A DNA stretch of 64,000 bases from Jejuia sp049889775 (GTDB lineage Bacteria > Bacteroidota > Bacteroidia > Flavobacteriales > Flavobacteriaceae). The translations under genes and the position numbers were made by a program. The notes under the pieces are model-generated. The model had not been told where the DNA came from. It saw only the letters and a program-made list of their open reading frames with translations, and did no database searches. The DNA lies in assembly GCA_049889775.1 (NCBI GenBank), contig JBMHCT010000020.1, forward strand, positions 271,615 through 335,614, given 5' to 3'. Below, one piece after another: positions 17,006 to 25,510 of the stretch; within the stretch, counting starts at the first letter, position 1, and each line of letters starts with the position of its first letter.

Positions 17006-18298
17006 ATGAAGTACTATTCGTTAAATAAACAAGCACCAGATTCATCATTTAGAAATGCCGTAATAAAAGGTTTAGCACCTGATAAAGGATTGTATTTTCC
17101 AGAATCTATAACACCTTTATCAAAATCATTTTTTGATAATATTGATGATTTATCATATTCTGAAATAGCATTTGAAGCTATTAAGCAATTCGTCTCTCCA
17201 GAAATTTCTGAAGATATTTTGAAGACAATTGTAGAGGAAACCTTGTCTTTCGATTTTCCTGTAGTAAAATTGAATGATAATATTTCTACTTTAGAGTTGT
17301 TTCATGGGCCAACAATGGCATTTAAAGATGTCGGGGCACGATTCATGGCCCGTTGTTTAGGCTATTTTAATCAAGATAATGATAAAGAAGTTACAGTTTT
17401 AGTAGCTACTTCTGGTGATACAGGTGGCGCTGTTGCTAACGGTTTTCTTGGTGTGAAAGGTGTAAATGTTGTGATTTTATATCCAAGTGGAAAAGTCAGT
17501 GACATTCAGGAAAAGCAATTAACGACTCTTGGACAAAATATTAGAGCTTTAGAAGTTGATGGCACGTTTGACGATTGTCAGGCTATGGTTAAAACCGCTT
17601 TTTTAGATGAAGCATTAACAAGCCATATGCAACTAACTTCGGCTAACTCTATCAATATTGCCCGTTGGTTACCACAGTTGTTCTATTTCATGTTTGCTTA
17701 TAAGCAATTGCATACAACTCATAAAGACATTGTATTTATAGTGCCTAGTGGAAATTTTGGAAATATTTGTGCAGGTATGATGGCGCAACAATTAGGATTG
17801 CCAATACAGCATTTTGTGGCATCAAACAATTTGAACAATGTTGTAACACGGTATCTAATATCTCAATTATATGAGCCTAAACCATCGATTCAAACTATTA
17901 GTAACGCCATGGATGTTGGCGCACCAAGTAACTTTATTCGTATTCAGGAAATTTATAAAAATGAATTCGAAACTTTAAAAGAAAACCTATCGTCCTACAG
18001 TTTTACAGACGAAGAAACCAAGGAAGCCATGTTAGAAATGTATGATGAATACAATTATGTTGCTGATCCTCATGGTGCTGTTGGGTATTTGGGCTGTAAA
18101 GCTTACCTAAAACAAAATCCGAATGCGCATTGTGTCTTTTTAGAAACTGCGCATCCTACAAAGTTTTTAGATGTTGTAGAAGAAGTTATAAAAGAAGAAC
18201 AATCATTGCCAGAGCAAATTCAAGCTGTTATGGGGAAAGAAAAGGTGTCTACCGTGATTTCAACTTATGAAGATTTAAAGGGGTTTCTATTAAGTTAA
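17006..18298 (+). CDS. thrC: Threonine synthase
   Basis: A 430-residue PLP enzyme performing the last step of threonine synthesis. The PLP lysine lies in GPTMAFKDVGARFMA, and the phosphate-binding and catalytic elements LVATSGDTGGAVANGFLG, TSANSINIARWLPQ and IVPSGNFGNICAGMMA are all present. The length matches the short E. coli-like class. It starts 2 bp after the thrB stop, so translation is probably coupled in the thrABC operon. Confidence 0.97.
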   Translation: MKYYSLNKQAPDSSFRNAVIKGLAPDKGLYFPESITPLSKSFFDNIDDLSYSEIAFEAIKQFVSPEISEDILKTIVEETLSFDFPVVKLNDNISTLELFHGPTMAFKDVGARFMARCLGYFNQDNDKEVTVLVATSGDTGGAVANGFLGVKGVNVVILYPSGKVSDIQEKQLTTLGQNIRALEVDGTFDDCQAMVKTAFLDEALTSHMQLTSANSINIARWLPQLFYFMFAYKQLHTTHKDIVFIVPSGNFGNICAGMMAQQLGLPIQHFVASNNLNNVVTRYLISQLYEPKPSIQTISNAMDVGAPSNFIRIQEIYKNEFETLKENLSSYSFTDEETKEAMLEMYDEYNYVADPHGAVGYLGCKAYLKQNPNAHCVFLETAHPTKFLDVVEEVIKEEQSLPEQIQAVMGKEKVSTVISTYEDLKGFLLS

Positions 18299-18338
18299 AG
18301 CTCAATAACCGTAAAGTAAGAATTTCAAAAATATAGTT

Positions 18339-18878
18339 ATGGCTGAAATCAAAAAACTTGATTCCAAAGTTGTTTACAAGAACAAATGGATGACCGTTAG
18401 AGAGGATGAAATACAAAGAGCTAGTGGAGCTAAAAGTATTTATGGTGTTGTTGATAAATCAAACTTTGTGGTTATAGTTCCTGTTGAAAATGGACGAATT
18501 CATTTGGTAGAGCAATATCGCTACCCTGTTGGCGAAAGATATTGGGAATTCCCACAGGGTTCATGGGAGGGTGAGCTAAATGCAGATCCTAAGGATGTTG
18601 CTTTAGGAGAACTCAAGGAAGAAACTGGACTTATTGCGAATAACATTGAGCCTGTAAGTTTTCTTTACCAAGGCTATGGTTATTCTAGTCAGGGCTATAA
18701 TATTTATTTCGCCACTGATTTTACTAAATCTGAAATGGAACTAGACGAAGAAGAGGAAGGTTTAATAACAGCTTCTTTCTCAATTCAGGAATTTGAAGAT
18801 ATGCTCTTGAACGGTCAAATTAAAGATGCAACAACAACAGCAGCCTATGGTTTAGCCAAATTAAAAGGATTCGTTTAA
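18339..18878 (+). CDS. Nudix hydrolase, ADP-ribose pyrophosphatase-like
   Basis: A 179-residue protein with the Nudix fold: VVIVPVENGRIHLVEQYRYPVGERYWEFPQGSWEGEL leads into the Nudix box (E...KDVALGELKEETGLI). The glutamates of the EExG metal site are present, but the Arg that normally begins REuxEExGu is Gly here. The overall layout resembles the ADP-ribose/NDP-sugar subgroup (NudF-like). It lies 40 bp after thrC and may share its transcript, although its job looks unrelated to threonine. Confidence 0.88.
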   Translation: MAEIKKLDSKVVYKNKWMTVREDEIQRASGAKSIYGVVDKSNFVVIVPVENGRIHLVEQYRYPVGERYWEFPQGSWEGELNADPKDVALGELKEETGLIANNIEPVSFLYQGYGYSSQGYNIYFATDFTKSEMELDEEEEGLITASFSIQEFEDMLLNGQIKDATTTAAYGLAKLKGFV

Positions 18879-19022
18879 ACAATAGTTATAGTACCCTTAT
18901 TCAGAATAACTTCGTTTTAAATTTTTATATTTAATTGTGCATTTAATTGACTTTGTAAAAAAGTTAATCTACCTTCGAAAAGGATAGGAAAAATTCTTAA
19001 TGAGCCACCATAATTAATAATT

Positions 19023-19418
19023 ATGACATTTTACGAAGCGCAGTTACATAAAGTAAAAAGTGAATGTTATTCCAACAAAGAGCAACTAAAAACTGTAAAA
19101 GCACTTCGCAACTATTTAGAGAATAGCTATTATGATGATTTAAACTTAAATGTTTTGTCAAAGAAGCTATTTACCTCAAAATACCACCTATTAAGACTTT
19201 TTAAAAAGTATTACGGACAAACTCCCAGACAATATTTAATGGATAAACGTATAGAAAAATCTAAACAGAAATTAAAACAAGGAATGGCTGTTTCCGAAAC
19301 TTGTTATGCTGTAGGTTTTGAAAGCTTAGGATCGTTCAGTACGCTTTTTAAAAATAGAACTGGGAAATCTCCAAAAACATTCCAAAAAGAGCAATTTTCA
19401 AGAAAAAAATTAGAATAA
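19023..19418 (+). CDS. AraC-family transcriptional regulator, HTH domain only
   Basis: A 131-residue protein that is almost entirely the double-HTH AraC DNA-binding domain: YDDLNLNVLSKKLFTSKYHLLRLFKKYYGQTPRQYL and SETCYAVGFESLGSFSTLFKNRTGKSP. It lacks a ligand-binding domain, only ~25 residues preceding the HTH region. It is followed after 39 bp by a VOC-family protein in the same direction, which often forms a regulator/resistance pair with AraC proteins of this kind. Confidence 0.9.
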   Translation: MTFYEAQLHKVKSECYSNKEQLKTVKALRNYLENSYYDDLNLNVLSKKLFTSKYHLLRLFKKYYGQTPRQYLMDKRIEKSKQKLKQGMAVSETCYAVGFESLGSFSTLFKNRTGKSPKTFQKEQFSRKKLE

Positions 19419-19457
19419 GATTTCCGAGTTTTGGAATATCAATAAAACAAATACACC

Positions 19458-19853
19458 ATGCGAGTAACAGTCATTAGCATTCCTGTAAGAGATCAGGAGG
19501 TAGCTTCAAAATTTTATACTGAAAAACTGGGATTCCTTATTAAAAAAGATGCACCCTTAGGTGGCGGAAATAGATGGCTCACATTAGTATCAAAAGAGGC
19601 GCAAGATGGCCCCGAAATACTTTTAGAACCTGCTCCTAATCATTTTGAACCCTGCAAGGTTTTTCAGAATGCGCTTAAAGACGCTGGAATTCCGTGGACG
19701 CAATTTGATGTTGACAGCGTTGATAACGAATACGATAGACTGCTAAAGGCGGGTGTAAAATTTAGTGTAATACCCACCGAAATGGGTACGGTTAAATTTG
19801 CTGTATTTGACGATACTTGCGGTAACAACATACAAATAGTTGAAACGCTTTAG
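19458..19853 (+). CDS. VOC-family (glyoxalase-fold) protein
   Basis: A 131-residue protein with the paired beta-alpha-beta-beta-beta modules of the VOC superfamily: VTVISIPVRDQEVASKFYTEKLGF at the start and VKFAVFDDTCGNNIQIVETL at the end. Proteins of this type include glyoxalase I, fosfomycin and bleomycin resistance proteins and PhnB-like proteins. The substrate is not readable. It is probably co-transcribed with the AraC regulator just upstream. Confidence 0.85.
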   Translation: MRVTVISIPVRDQEVASKFYTEKLGFLIKKDAPLGGGNRWLTLVSKEAQDGPEILLEPAPNHFEPCKVFQNALKDAGIPWTQFDVDSVDNEYDRLLKAGVKFSVIPTEMGTVKFAVFDDTCGNNIQIVETL

Positions 19854-19866
19854 AATATGTAAAATT

Positions 19867-19900
19867 AAAAACGCCCCATTTCCATGAGGCGCTTTCTTTT
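19867..19900. terminator. Terminator between VOC and FAS1 genes
   Basis: AAAACGCC-c-CAT and ATG-a-GGCG...TTT form a hairpin with a TTCC loop (one internal mismatch) flanked by A- and T-runs. It lies between two convergent genes and can act in both directions. Confidence 0.7.
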
Positions 19901-19918
19901 TCATAGCAATTCTGCCAC

Positions 19919-20431
19919 TTAAATTGGCATCACCACTGAATCAATTACGTGAATTACTCCATTACTACCCTTTACATCTGTCATCACAATTTCACTGTAA
20001 TTTCCGTTTTGGTCTTTCAACCATTTTTTTCCATCTTTTTGCTTAACAACAATATCTTGTCCGTTTAAGGTTTTCAAGGTTACCATACCTTTTCCTTTTT
20101 TTAAGGCTGCCACAACATCCTTAGCCTCAAGCTTACCAGCTACTACATGATAGGTTAAGATACCAGATAAAGTACTTTTGTTTTTGGGCTCTAAAAGAGA
20201 ATTTAAGGTACTAGCATCAACTTTTCCAAAAGCATCGTTAGTAGGGGCAAATACAGTAAAAGGACCATCACCTTGTAAAGCACTTACCAAATCTGCCGCC
20301 TTTAAAGCAGCAACTAATGTTGAAAAATCTTCATTTCCAACGGCTACATCAACAATTGTTTTTTGCGCAGTTGCAAATTGACTTACTGATAGAGCAACTA
20401 CTGTGGTTAAAATAAAAACTAACTTTTTCAT
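19919..20431 (-). CDS. Secreted fasciclin (FAS1) domain protein
   Basis: A 170-residue protein with a signal peptide (MKKLVFILTTVVALSVSQFATA, cleavage near residue 22) and one FAS1 domain. The two conserved FAS1 motifs are GPFTVFAPTNDAFGKV and the ILTYHVVAGKL...NGVIHVIDSVVMP region. FAS1 domains mediate adhesion or small-molecule binding at the cell surface or in the periplasm. It is divergent from an ECF sigma / anti-sigma operon, recalling the sigK-rskA-mpt70/mpt83 arrangement of mycobacteria, in which the sigma factor drives FAS1 genes. Confidence 0.93.
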   Translation of the reverse strand: MKKLVFILTTVVALSVSQFATAQKTIVDVAVGNEDFSTLVAALKAADLVSALQGDGPFTVFAPTNDAFGKVDASTLNSLLEPKNKSTLSGILTYHVVAGKLEAKDVVAALKKGKGMVTLKTLNGQDIVVKQKDGKKWLKDQNGNYSEIVMTDVKGSNGVIHVIDSVVMPI

Positions 20432-20561
20432 AATAATTTTGTGTTTTTGATTAAACTAATTAGCACTACTATTCGTTTTTTGAAGTGCTTTCAGTTATAT
20501 TTACACAGGGTTGTTTCCTATGGATGAACCTCTACTCTTTTTTGGGAAATATTTAACATTT

Positions 20562-21119
20562 ATGCAAAACCAAGAAGATCTTATTGCAAATCTTAAAAAC
20601 AAAGATGAAGCTGCATTATCTCAACTTTATGATGCCTATGCTCCTGCTATTTACGGAGTTATTATTAGAATGTGTAAGGATGAACAACATGCCCAAAATA
20701 TTTTACAAGATACTTTCTTAACCATATGGGATAAATCGTATCAATACTCTCCTGAAAAAGGTAAATTTTACACTTGGGCTTACAGAATAGCGAAGAATAA
20801 AACGTTAAATTTTTTAAGGACAAACAAAAACCTCATCCAAACGGAAGATTTAAGTGTATATAAGGATAGAGAGGAAACAGTTAAAACCGATACTGATTTT
20901 TTACAGCTTAAAGGGTGTTTAAATCAACTAGAACCTCACCACAAAAAGGCCTTAGAACTGGTGTATTTTAGTGGTTTAACACATCGTGAAGCGCATGAGG
21001 AAATGGATGTGCCCTTAGGTACATTTAAGTCGTACATAAAACAAGCGTTGAAAAAATTAAAGCTGAATTACGATAAAACAATGGTTTGGTTATTGCTTTT
21101 AATTGAAATGGTAAGATGA
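20562..21119 (+). CDS. ECF-family RNA polymerase sigma factor
   Basis: The start at 20562 (MQNQEDLIANLKNKDEAALSQLYD) is preferred over an ATG 17 codons upstream, as ECF factors begin close to region 2; this gives 185 residues. Region 2 shows LYDAYAPAIYGVIIRM, ILQDTFLTIWDK and FYTWAYRIAKNKTLNFLR. Region 4 shows LELVYFSGLTHREAHEEMDVPLGTFKSYIKQALKKLK. It is most like the SigK-type ECF group. It overlaps its anti-sigma gene by 4 bp (ATGA), implying translational coupling. Confidence 0.93.
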   Translation: MQNQEDLIANLKNKDEAALSQLYDAYAPAIYGVIIRMCKDEQHAQNILQDTFLTIWDKSYQYSPEKGKFYTWAYRIAKNKTLNFLRTNKNLIQTEDLSVYKDREETVKTDTDFLQLKGCLNQLEPHHKKALELVYFSGLTHREAHEEMDVPLGTFKSYIKQALKKLKLNYDKTMVWLLLLIEMVR

Positions 21120-21892
21120 TGGATAAAACCTACATATTAGAAAACGGTATTATTGAATTGTATTTGTTGGGCGAACTGTCTACTAATGACGCGTTGACCT
21201 TAGAACGTTTATTGCTTGAGGATAAAGAGCTAAAAGCGGAATTCGATAGTATTGAAGCTAATTTTGAAGCTTTAGCGTTGGAGAATGCTATTAATCCACC
21301 TGCAGCGGTTAAGGAAGACTTAATGAATGCTTTAAGTAAGGATGGCCCAAAAGTTATACTATTACCTAAAAAGAATCCGTATAAATCCTATTTAGCAATT
21401 GCAGCTAGTTTAGCAGCCATTTTGTTGATTGCAAGTATCTGGATGTATTCCCAGTGGAATGGCACTCAAAAAAATCTACAAATTGCTACAGAACAAAATT
21501 CAAATTTATCTAAGAAATTAGAAAGTTTGAAAGATAATTTAGAAAATTCATCCGAGTATTTGGCTGTTTTAAATTCGGCGGACACAGAGCAATATATTCT
21601 TAAGGGTAATGCCCTTTCTCCTTCAGCGAAATTAGTGAGTTATGTCAATCATACACAGAAAAAAGTTATTGTAAATGCAACAGAACTGCCAGAATTAGAT
21701 GAAAACCACGATTACCAAATGTGGGCAGATGTTGAAGGGGAAATGATCAATATGGGCGTTATTAAAAAAGGAACACCTTTATTAGCAATGAATTATATTG
21801 ACCATGCAGAGTCTTTAAATATTACAATCGAACCTTTAGGCGGTAGTGATCATCCAACAGTTTCTCGGTTAATTACTAATGTGTATTTGTAA
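21116..21892 (+). CDS. Anti-sigma factor, RskA-like, membrane-anchored
   Basis: A 258-residue protein with an N-terminal cytosolic anti-sigma domain (IIELYLLGELSTNDALTLERLL), one transmembrane helix near 89-110 (SYLAIAASLAAILLIASIWMY) and an extracytoplasmic RskA-type domain (YLAVLNSADTEQYILKG, DYQMWADVEG, SLNITIEPLGGSDHP). A short coiled coil (~118-145) follows the membrane helix. It would hold the adjacent sigma factor until a periplasmic or redox signal releases it. Coupled to the sigma gene by a 4-bp overlap. Confidence 0.92.
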   Translation: MMDKTYILENGIIELYLLGELSTNDALTLERLLLEDKELKAEFDSIEANFEALALENAINPPAAVKEDLMNALSKDGPKVILLPKKNPYKSYLAIAASLAAILLIASIWMYSQWNGTQKNLQIATEQNSNLSKKLESLKDNLENSSEYLAVLNSADTEQYILKGNALSPSAKLVSYVNHTQKKVIVNATELPELDENHDYQMWADVEGEMINMGVIKKGTPLLAMNYIDHAESLNITIEPLGGSDHPTVSRLITNVYL

Positions 21893-22798
21893 TTATTTTA
21901 GCAGGTTTTCTAATGCTGGTTCTAAATGGTGAAATTCAAAATTGAAACCTTCACTCTCTATTTGTTTAGAACTTACACGCTGACTTTCGAATAAAATGAC
22001 ATGCATTTCTCCTAAAACTAATTTCATAGCAAATTTTGGAATATTGGGGAGAAACAATGGTTTGTTTAAGACCTTAGCTGCGGTTTTTGTCAATTCTGCA
22101 TTTGATACTGGATTTGGTGCCACACCATTAAAAACGCCATCTAATTGATTTTCTAAAACAAATAAAAACACATTTGCCAAATCGTTTATGTGAATCCAAG
22201 ACTGCCACTGCTTACCATTTCCAAAAGCGGCACCAGCTCCATATTTAATGGGTTTTACTATTTCTTTTAAGGCTCCACCTTTATCTGACAGTACCAGACC
22301 AATTCTGACTTTGGATACTTTAATACCAAGTTGAGAAAATCCATCTACAACATTTTCCCATGCATGCACTACTTTGCCTAAAAATGAGGTGCTTATCTCT
22401 TCATTTGTTTGATCGTAATAATTGGTTAACGAATCGGGATAAATACCAATAGCACTTGCAGATACAATGTGTTTAATGTCATGAGATTCTGCTTTAAGTG
22501 TATCAATTAATAATTGTGTACTATCTACCCTACTACTGATAACTTCCTTTTTGTAAGTGTCCGTCCATCGTTTTGAAATAGATGCTCCCGCCAAATGAAT
22601 AATACCATCAACACCCTTAAAACAATTTGTATCTATCTCCTTAGTATCTACATTCCAGTGAAAACCTTTGTAATTATCGTCTTGAGAAATTTTAGACTTT
22701 CGAGTAGTTAAATAATTAACTTGAATGTTTTTTGAATGACAGAGCCTCGCAATTTCTTGTCCAACCAACCCCGTAGCTCCTGTAATTAAAACGCGCAT
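21893..22798 (-). CDS. TIGR01777-family NAD-dependent epimerase/dehydratase
   Basis: A 301-residue extended-SDR protein (YfcH/SDR39U1 type). The Rossmann motif MRVLITGATGLVGQEIARL, IIHLAGASISKRWTDTYKKEVISSRVDST, SASAIGIYP (in place of the classical YxxxK region) and WQSWIHINDLANVF are typical, and the DUF1731 C-terminal domain is present (LPNIPKFAMKLVLGEM). The substrate is unknown in the family. Its stop abuts the stop of the anti-sigma gene (21892/21893). Confidence 0.9.
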   Translation of the reverse strand: MRVLITGATGLVGQEIARLCHSKNIQVNYLTTRKSKISQDDNYKGFHWNVDTKEIDTNCFKGVDGIIHLAGASISKRWTDTYKKEVISSRVDSTQLLIDTLKAESHDIKHIVSASAIGIYPDSLTNYYDQTNEEISTSFLGKVVHAWENVVDGFSQLGIKVSKVRIGLVLSDKGGALKEIVKPIKYGAGAAFGNGKQWQSWIHINDLANVFLFVLENQLDGVFNGVAPNPVSNAELTKTAAKVLNKPLFLPNIPKFAMKLVLGEMHVILFESQRVSSKQIESEGFNFEFHHLEPALENLLK

Positions 22799-22942
22799 TT
22801 TCTTTTTTTGTAAAATTACAAAATGGTAATTGCGCGGTGTGATTATTTAAGTTAGGTTTAACAGAAGGGAGTTTGAAGTTCGAAGCATGAGGCATGAAAT
22901 ATGAAGTCGTTGTAATACTGAAAACTGCAACGAGACCGCCAA

Positions 22943-23626
22943 CTATCTAGTAGCTCTAAGCATTTCACGCTTTCCTGGAGGTCCTGGTAATTTTTCAACT
23001 AAAAATCCAACAGATTGCATTGCACGACGCACACTACCTTTGGCGGCATAGGTTACGAGCACTCCTTTTTCCTTTAGGGCATCATACATTTTTTTGAATA
23101 TGGTTTCTGTCCACAATTCGGGTTGCACTCTTGCTCCAAAAGCATCAAAATAAATAAGGTGATATTGATTTTTATCTTCAATTTCGTGAAATAGTTTTTG
23201 TTGTTTAGTTACATTGAAATTGGTGCTTATTTGGTGTTTGTCTTCCCACGAAATATCATGGAACCTTTTGAAAATAAAATCCTTTTTCTCTGCCTTTAAT
23301 TCTGAAGAATAATTTAGGTATTGAACTTCTTCTGGGGAAACAGGGTATCCCTCTACTCCTACATAATTAATTTTGAGATTTGATTTTTCTGCTTCTAAAT
23401 AAGTAATGAATGCGTTTAAACCTGTGCCGAAACCTATTTCTAGGATGGATAACTCTTGATGAGATCCTGAAACGAGTTCAGGATGACATACGTGGTGTAA
23501 ACCGTGTTTTATAAATACGTGATATGCTTCTTGTATGGCACCATGTTTAGAATGGTATTGTTCATTCCAATCTGGTAAATGGATAGTGGTTGAACCATCT
23601 GCAGTTGTTATGATTTCGCGTTTCAA
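22943..23626 (-). CDS. mnmD: tRNA 5-methylaminomethyl-2-thiouridine methyltransferase MnmD, with repeat-derived insert
   Basis: A 227-residue methyltransferase of the MnmC N-terminal family, present as a stand-alone MnmD: NEQYHSKHGAIQEAYHVFIKHGL, the SAM motif ILEIGFGTGLNAF, YHLIYFDAFGARVQPELWT and VTYAAKGSVRRAMQSVGF...PGPPGKREMLRA. It finishes the mnm5s2U modification at the tRNA wobble base. Residues ~46-57 (VCHPELVSGSHQ) do not belong to the family and are encoded by a palindromic family-A repeat inserted in frame just before the SAM motif. Folding is probably tolerated, since the insert falls in a loop. Confidence 0.9.
   Translation of the reverse strand: MKREIITTADGSTTIHLPDWNEQYHSKHGAIQEAYHVFIKHGLHHVCHPELVSGSHQELSILEIGFGTGLNAFITYLEAEKSNLKINYVGVEGYPVSPEEVQYLNYSSELKAEKKDFIFKRFHDISWEDKHQISTNFNVTKQQKLFHEIEDKNQYHLIYFDAFGARVQPELWTETIFKKMYDALKEKGVLVTYAAKGSVRRAMQSVGFLVEKLPGPPGKREMLRATR
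23459..23490. repeat. Family A palindromic repeat, in frame inside mnmD
   Basis: ATCCTGAAACGAGTTCAGGAT is an imperfect palindrome matching the repeats at 25509, 27701 and 42574 (TCTGAA...TTCAGA/CCTGAA...TTCAGG followed by TGAC). On the mnmD strand it encodes HPELVSGS. Read directly from sequence. Confidence 0.85.
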
Positions 23627-23654
23627 AATTCGGGTTTATGTTTGGTGAGGTAAA

Positions 23655-23766
23655 GGCTTTGGCGGATAGGTGCGCTAGGGATTGCAGTGGTAGCTTTTGC
23701 CGAGGCGCGCATCGAGGTAAAACTTTTAACGGAAAGCCCGACCCTTGTGGTAGCGCCCAAATACTT
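23655..23766 (+). repeat. Family C dispersed repeat, copy 1
   Basis: The element has a left part GTGCGCTAGGGATTGCAGTGG and a right part AAGCCCGACCCTTGTGG followed by TAGCGCCCAAA. The outer ends (TGCGCTA / TAGCGC) are complementary. Related copies lie at 29250 (same strand) and around 53020-53180 (opposite strand). It fills most of the space between mnmD and the DUF4920 gene. Confidence 0.75.
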
Positions 23767-24270
23767 TTACTGACTTACTAAAACACCATCAGCCTCAAAA
23801 GAATATGTGCGTTTTGGCTCAATGATGGCTGCAATTTCTTCAGCAGATTTACCTGCATCTTCGGCGTAATGGCGTTGCTCATCTACCGAAACTTCCTTAA
23901 CGTAAGCCTTTCCATTAACGACTACTTCTTTTCCTGAAATATCTTTGGGCACGAAAAATCCGTAATCCTCGAACTTTACCATGACTTCTTTGTCGTTGCC
24001 TAAATCTAAAGTCATCCAACACCCTTTGGCTTGACACACTTTTTTTACGGTAGCCTTCATTTTAGAGTTTATACTATCTCCCTGTTGCATGGTTTCGTAA
24101 TGGGCCGCCATAGATTTGGCGATTACGGCATCGGCAGATTGTATTTCCTTTCCGAAAGTGGCATAGGCTACATCCTTTGTTTCAGTAGTTTCTGCTACGG
24201 ATTCTTGGGATTTATTTTTACAAGATGTTATGGTTAAAGTGCAGATTATCAATAGTGTTATAAATCTCAT
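23767..24270 (-). CDS. DUF4920-domain lipoprotein
   Basis: A 167-residue protein with a lipoprotein signal peptide (MRFITLLIICTLTITSC, Cys 17). The mature part matches DUF4920: CQAKGCWMTLDLGNDKEVMVKFEDYGFFVPKD, VVVNGKAYVKEVSVDEQRHYAEDAGK and YSFEADGVLV. The CQAKGCW segment suggests metal or thiol chemistry, but no function is established. It is divergent from ilvE. Confidence 0.85.
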   Translation of the reverse strand: MRFITLLIICTLTITSCKNKSQESVAETTETKDVAYATFGKEIQSADAVIAKSMAAHYETMQQGDSINSKMKATVKKVCQAKGCWMTLDLGNDKEVMVKFEDYGFFVPKDISGKEVVVNGKAYVKEVSVDEQRHYAEDAGKSAEEIAAIIEPKRTYSFEADGVLVSQ

Positions 24271-24323
24271 TATTCAACAATTTTATTTATGTAAATATAC
24301 CGCTTTTTTGAGACTAATTTTTA

Positions 24324-24331
24324 TAAATTTG
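24324..24331 (+). promoter_or_regulatory. Flavobacterial -7 box before ilvE
   Basis: TAAATTTG is an exact TAnnTTTG match, 19 bp before the ATG at 24351. The nearest upstream TTG (24308-24310) is closer than usual, so the -33 element is uncertain. Confidence 0.5.
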
Positions 24332-24350
24332 TAGGCTAAATGACTAAGAA

Positions 24351-25415
24351 ATGAGTGCCATAACTAAAGACATTGAGATTATAAAAACAACATCCAGCAA
24401 GATTCATGATGTAGATTTTGATAATTTGGCGTTTGGAAGTGTGTTTTCTGACCATATGTTGGTTTGCGATTACAAAGATGGGAAATGGCATGCCCCTAAA
24501 ATTATGCCCTATCAGCCTTTAACTTTGGAACCTTCTGCGAAGATTTTCCATTATGGACAATCGGTCTTTGAAGGTATGAAAGCTTATAAGGATGAAGATG
24601 GCAAAGTCTGGTTATTTAGACCTGAAGATAATTGTAAACGTTTAAATATATCATCTAACCGTATGGCGATTCCTGAGTTACCTGAGGAATACTTTATGGA
24701 TGGTTTGGTAACGTTATTGCAATTAGATAAAGATTGGATTCCTACTAATGAAGGTAGTTCCTTATATATTCGTCCGTTTATATTTGCCTCAGGACAAGGC
24801 TTTCATGCTTCTCCTGCTGATGAATACAAATTCATTATTTGTACTGCACCATCAGGTTCTTATTTCTCTGGTGAGGTAAAAGTATTGATTGAAGAAAAAT
24901 ATTCACGTTCAGCTGACGGTGGCGTTGGTTTTGCTAAAGCTGGAGGTAATTATGCGGGTCAGTTTTACCCAACACAACTAGCTAAGGCTAAAGGTTACCA
25001 ACAAGTAATTTGGACTGATGACCATAAGCACGAGTATATTGAAGAGGCTGGTGCAATGAATATTTTTGTGCGTATTGGCGATACGTTGATTACAGGACCA
25101 ACAAGTGATAGAATTTTGGATGGTATTACACGAAAAAGTATTATTCAATTGGCGGAAAGTGAAAAAATTGCTGTTGAAGTTAGACCTTTGCGTGTTGATG
25201 AAGTTGTAGAGGCTGCTATAAACGGCACTTTAAAAGAAATGTTTGGTGCTGGAACTGCTGCTGTAATTTCTCCAATTTCAGGGTTTGGCTATAAGGGAAC
25301 AGATTATGATTTACCTAAATTAGATAGCACTTACGCCGATTATTTAAAGAAGCGTATTACTGATATTCAAACAAATAAAGCCGAAGATCCTTTTGGATGG
25401 AGGTTTGGGGTGTAG
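24351..25415 (+). CDS. ilvE: Branched-chain amino acid aminotransferase
   Basis: A 354-residue fold-type IV PLP enzyme. The PLP lysine is K196 in GFAKAGGNYAGQFYP; HYGQSVFEGMKAY, the LYIRPFIFASG strand and EEAGAMNIFVRIGDTLITGP are also diagnostic. It interconverts Val, Leu and Ile with their 2-oxo acids, supplying substrate for the E1 alpha/beta fusion at 4.4 kb. The length corresponds to the longer BCAT class. It is followed by repeats and a strong terminator. Confidence 0.95.
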   Translation: MSAITKDIEIIKTTSSKIHDVDFDNLAFGSVFSDHMLVCDYKDGKWHAPKIMPYQPLTLEPSAKIFHYGQSVFEGMKAYKDEDGKVWLFRPEDNCKRLNISSNRMAIPELPEEYFMDGLVTLLQLDKDWIPTNEGSSLYIRPFIFASGQGFHASPADEYKFIICTAPSGSYFSGEVKVLIEEKYSRSADGGVGFAKAGGNYAGQFYPTQLAKAKGYQQVIWTDDHKHEYIEEAGAMNIFVRIGDTLITGPTSDRILDGITRKSIIQLAESEKIAVEVRPLRVDEVVEAAINGTLKEMFGAGTAAVISPISGFGYKGTDYDLPKLDSTYADYLKKRITDIQTNKAEDPFGWRFGV

Positions 25416-25416
25416 A

Positions 25417-25455
25417 AGCCCTCTCCTATCCTCTCCCAAAGGGAGAGCGATACTC
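25417..25455. repeat. Family B repeat (CCTCTCC...GGAGAG)
   Basis: AAGCCCTCTCCTATCCTCTCCCAAAGGGAGAG followed by a CACTCAAAC-like tail (here TACTCAAAC). Other copies: 37521 and 37724 (inside icmF), 51284 and, as a degenerate relative, 51403. Confidence 0.7.
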
Positions 25456-25469
25456 AAACTTATTATGAA

Positions 25470-25510
25470 AATAGAGAAGCAATTAAATTGCTTCTCTATT
25501 TTGTTTTTGT
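25470..25510 (+). terminator. Intrinsic terminator downstream of ilvE
   Basis: A perfect 15-bp inverted repeat, AATAGAGAAGCAATT (25470-25484) against AATTGCTTCTCTATT (25486-25500), followed by TTGTTTTTG. Very stable for an AT-rich genome. Confidence 0.85.
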
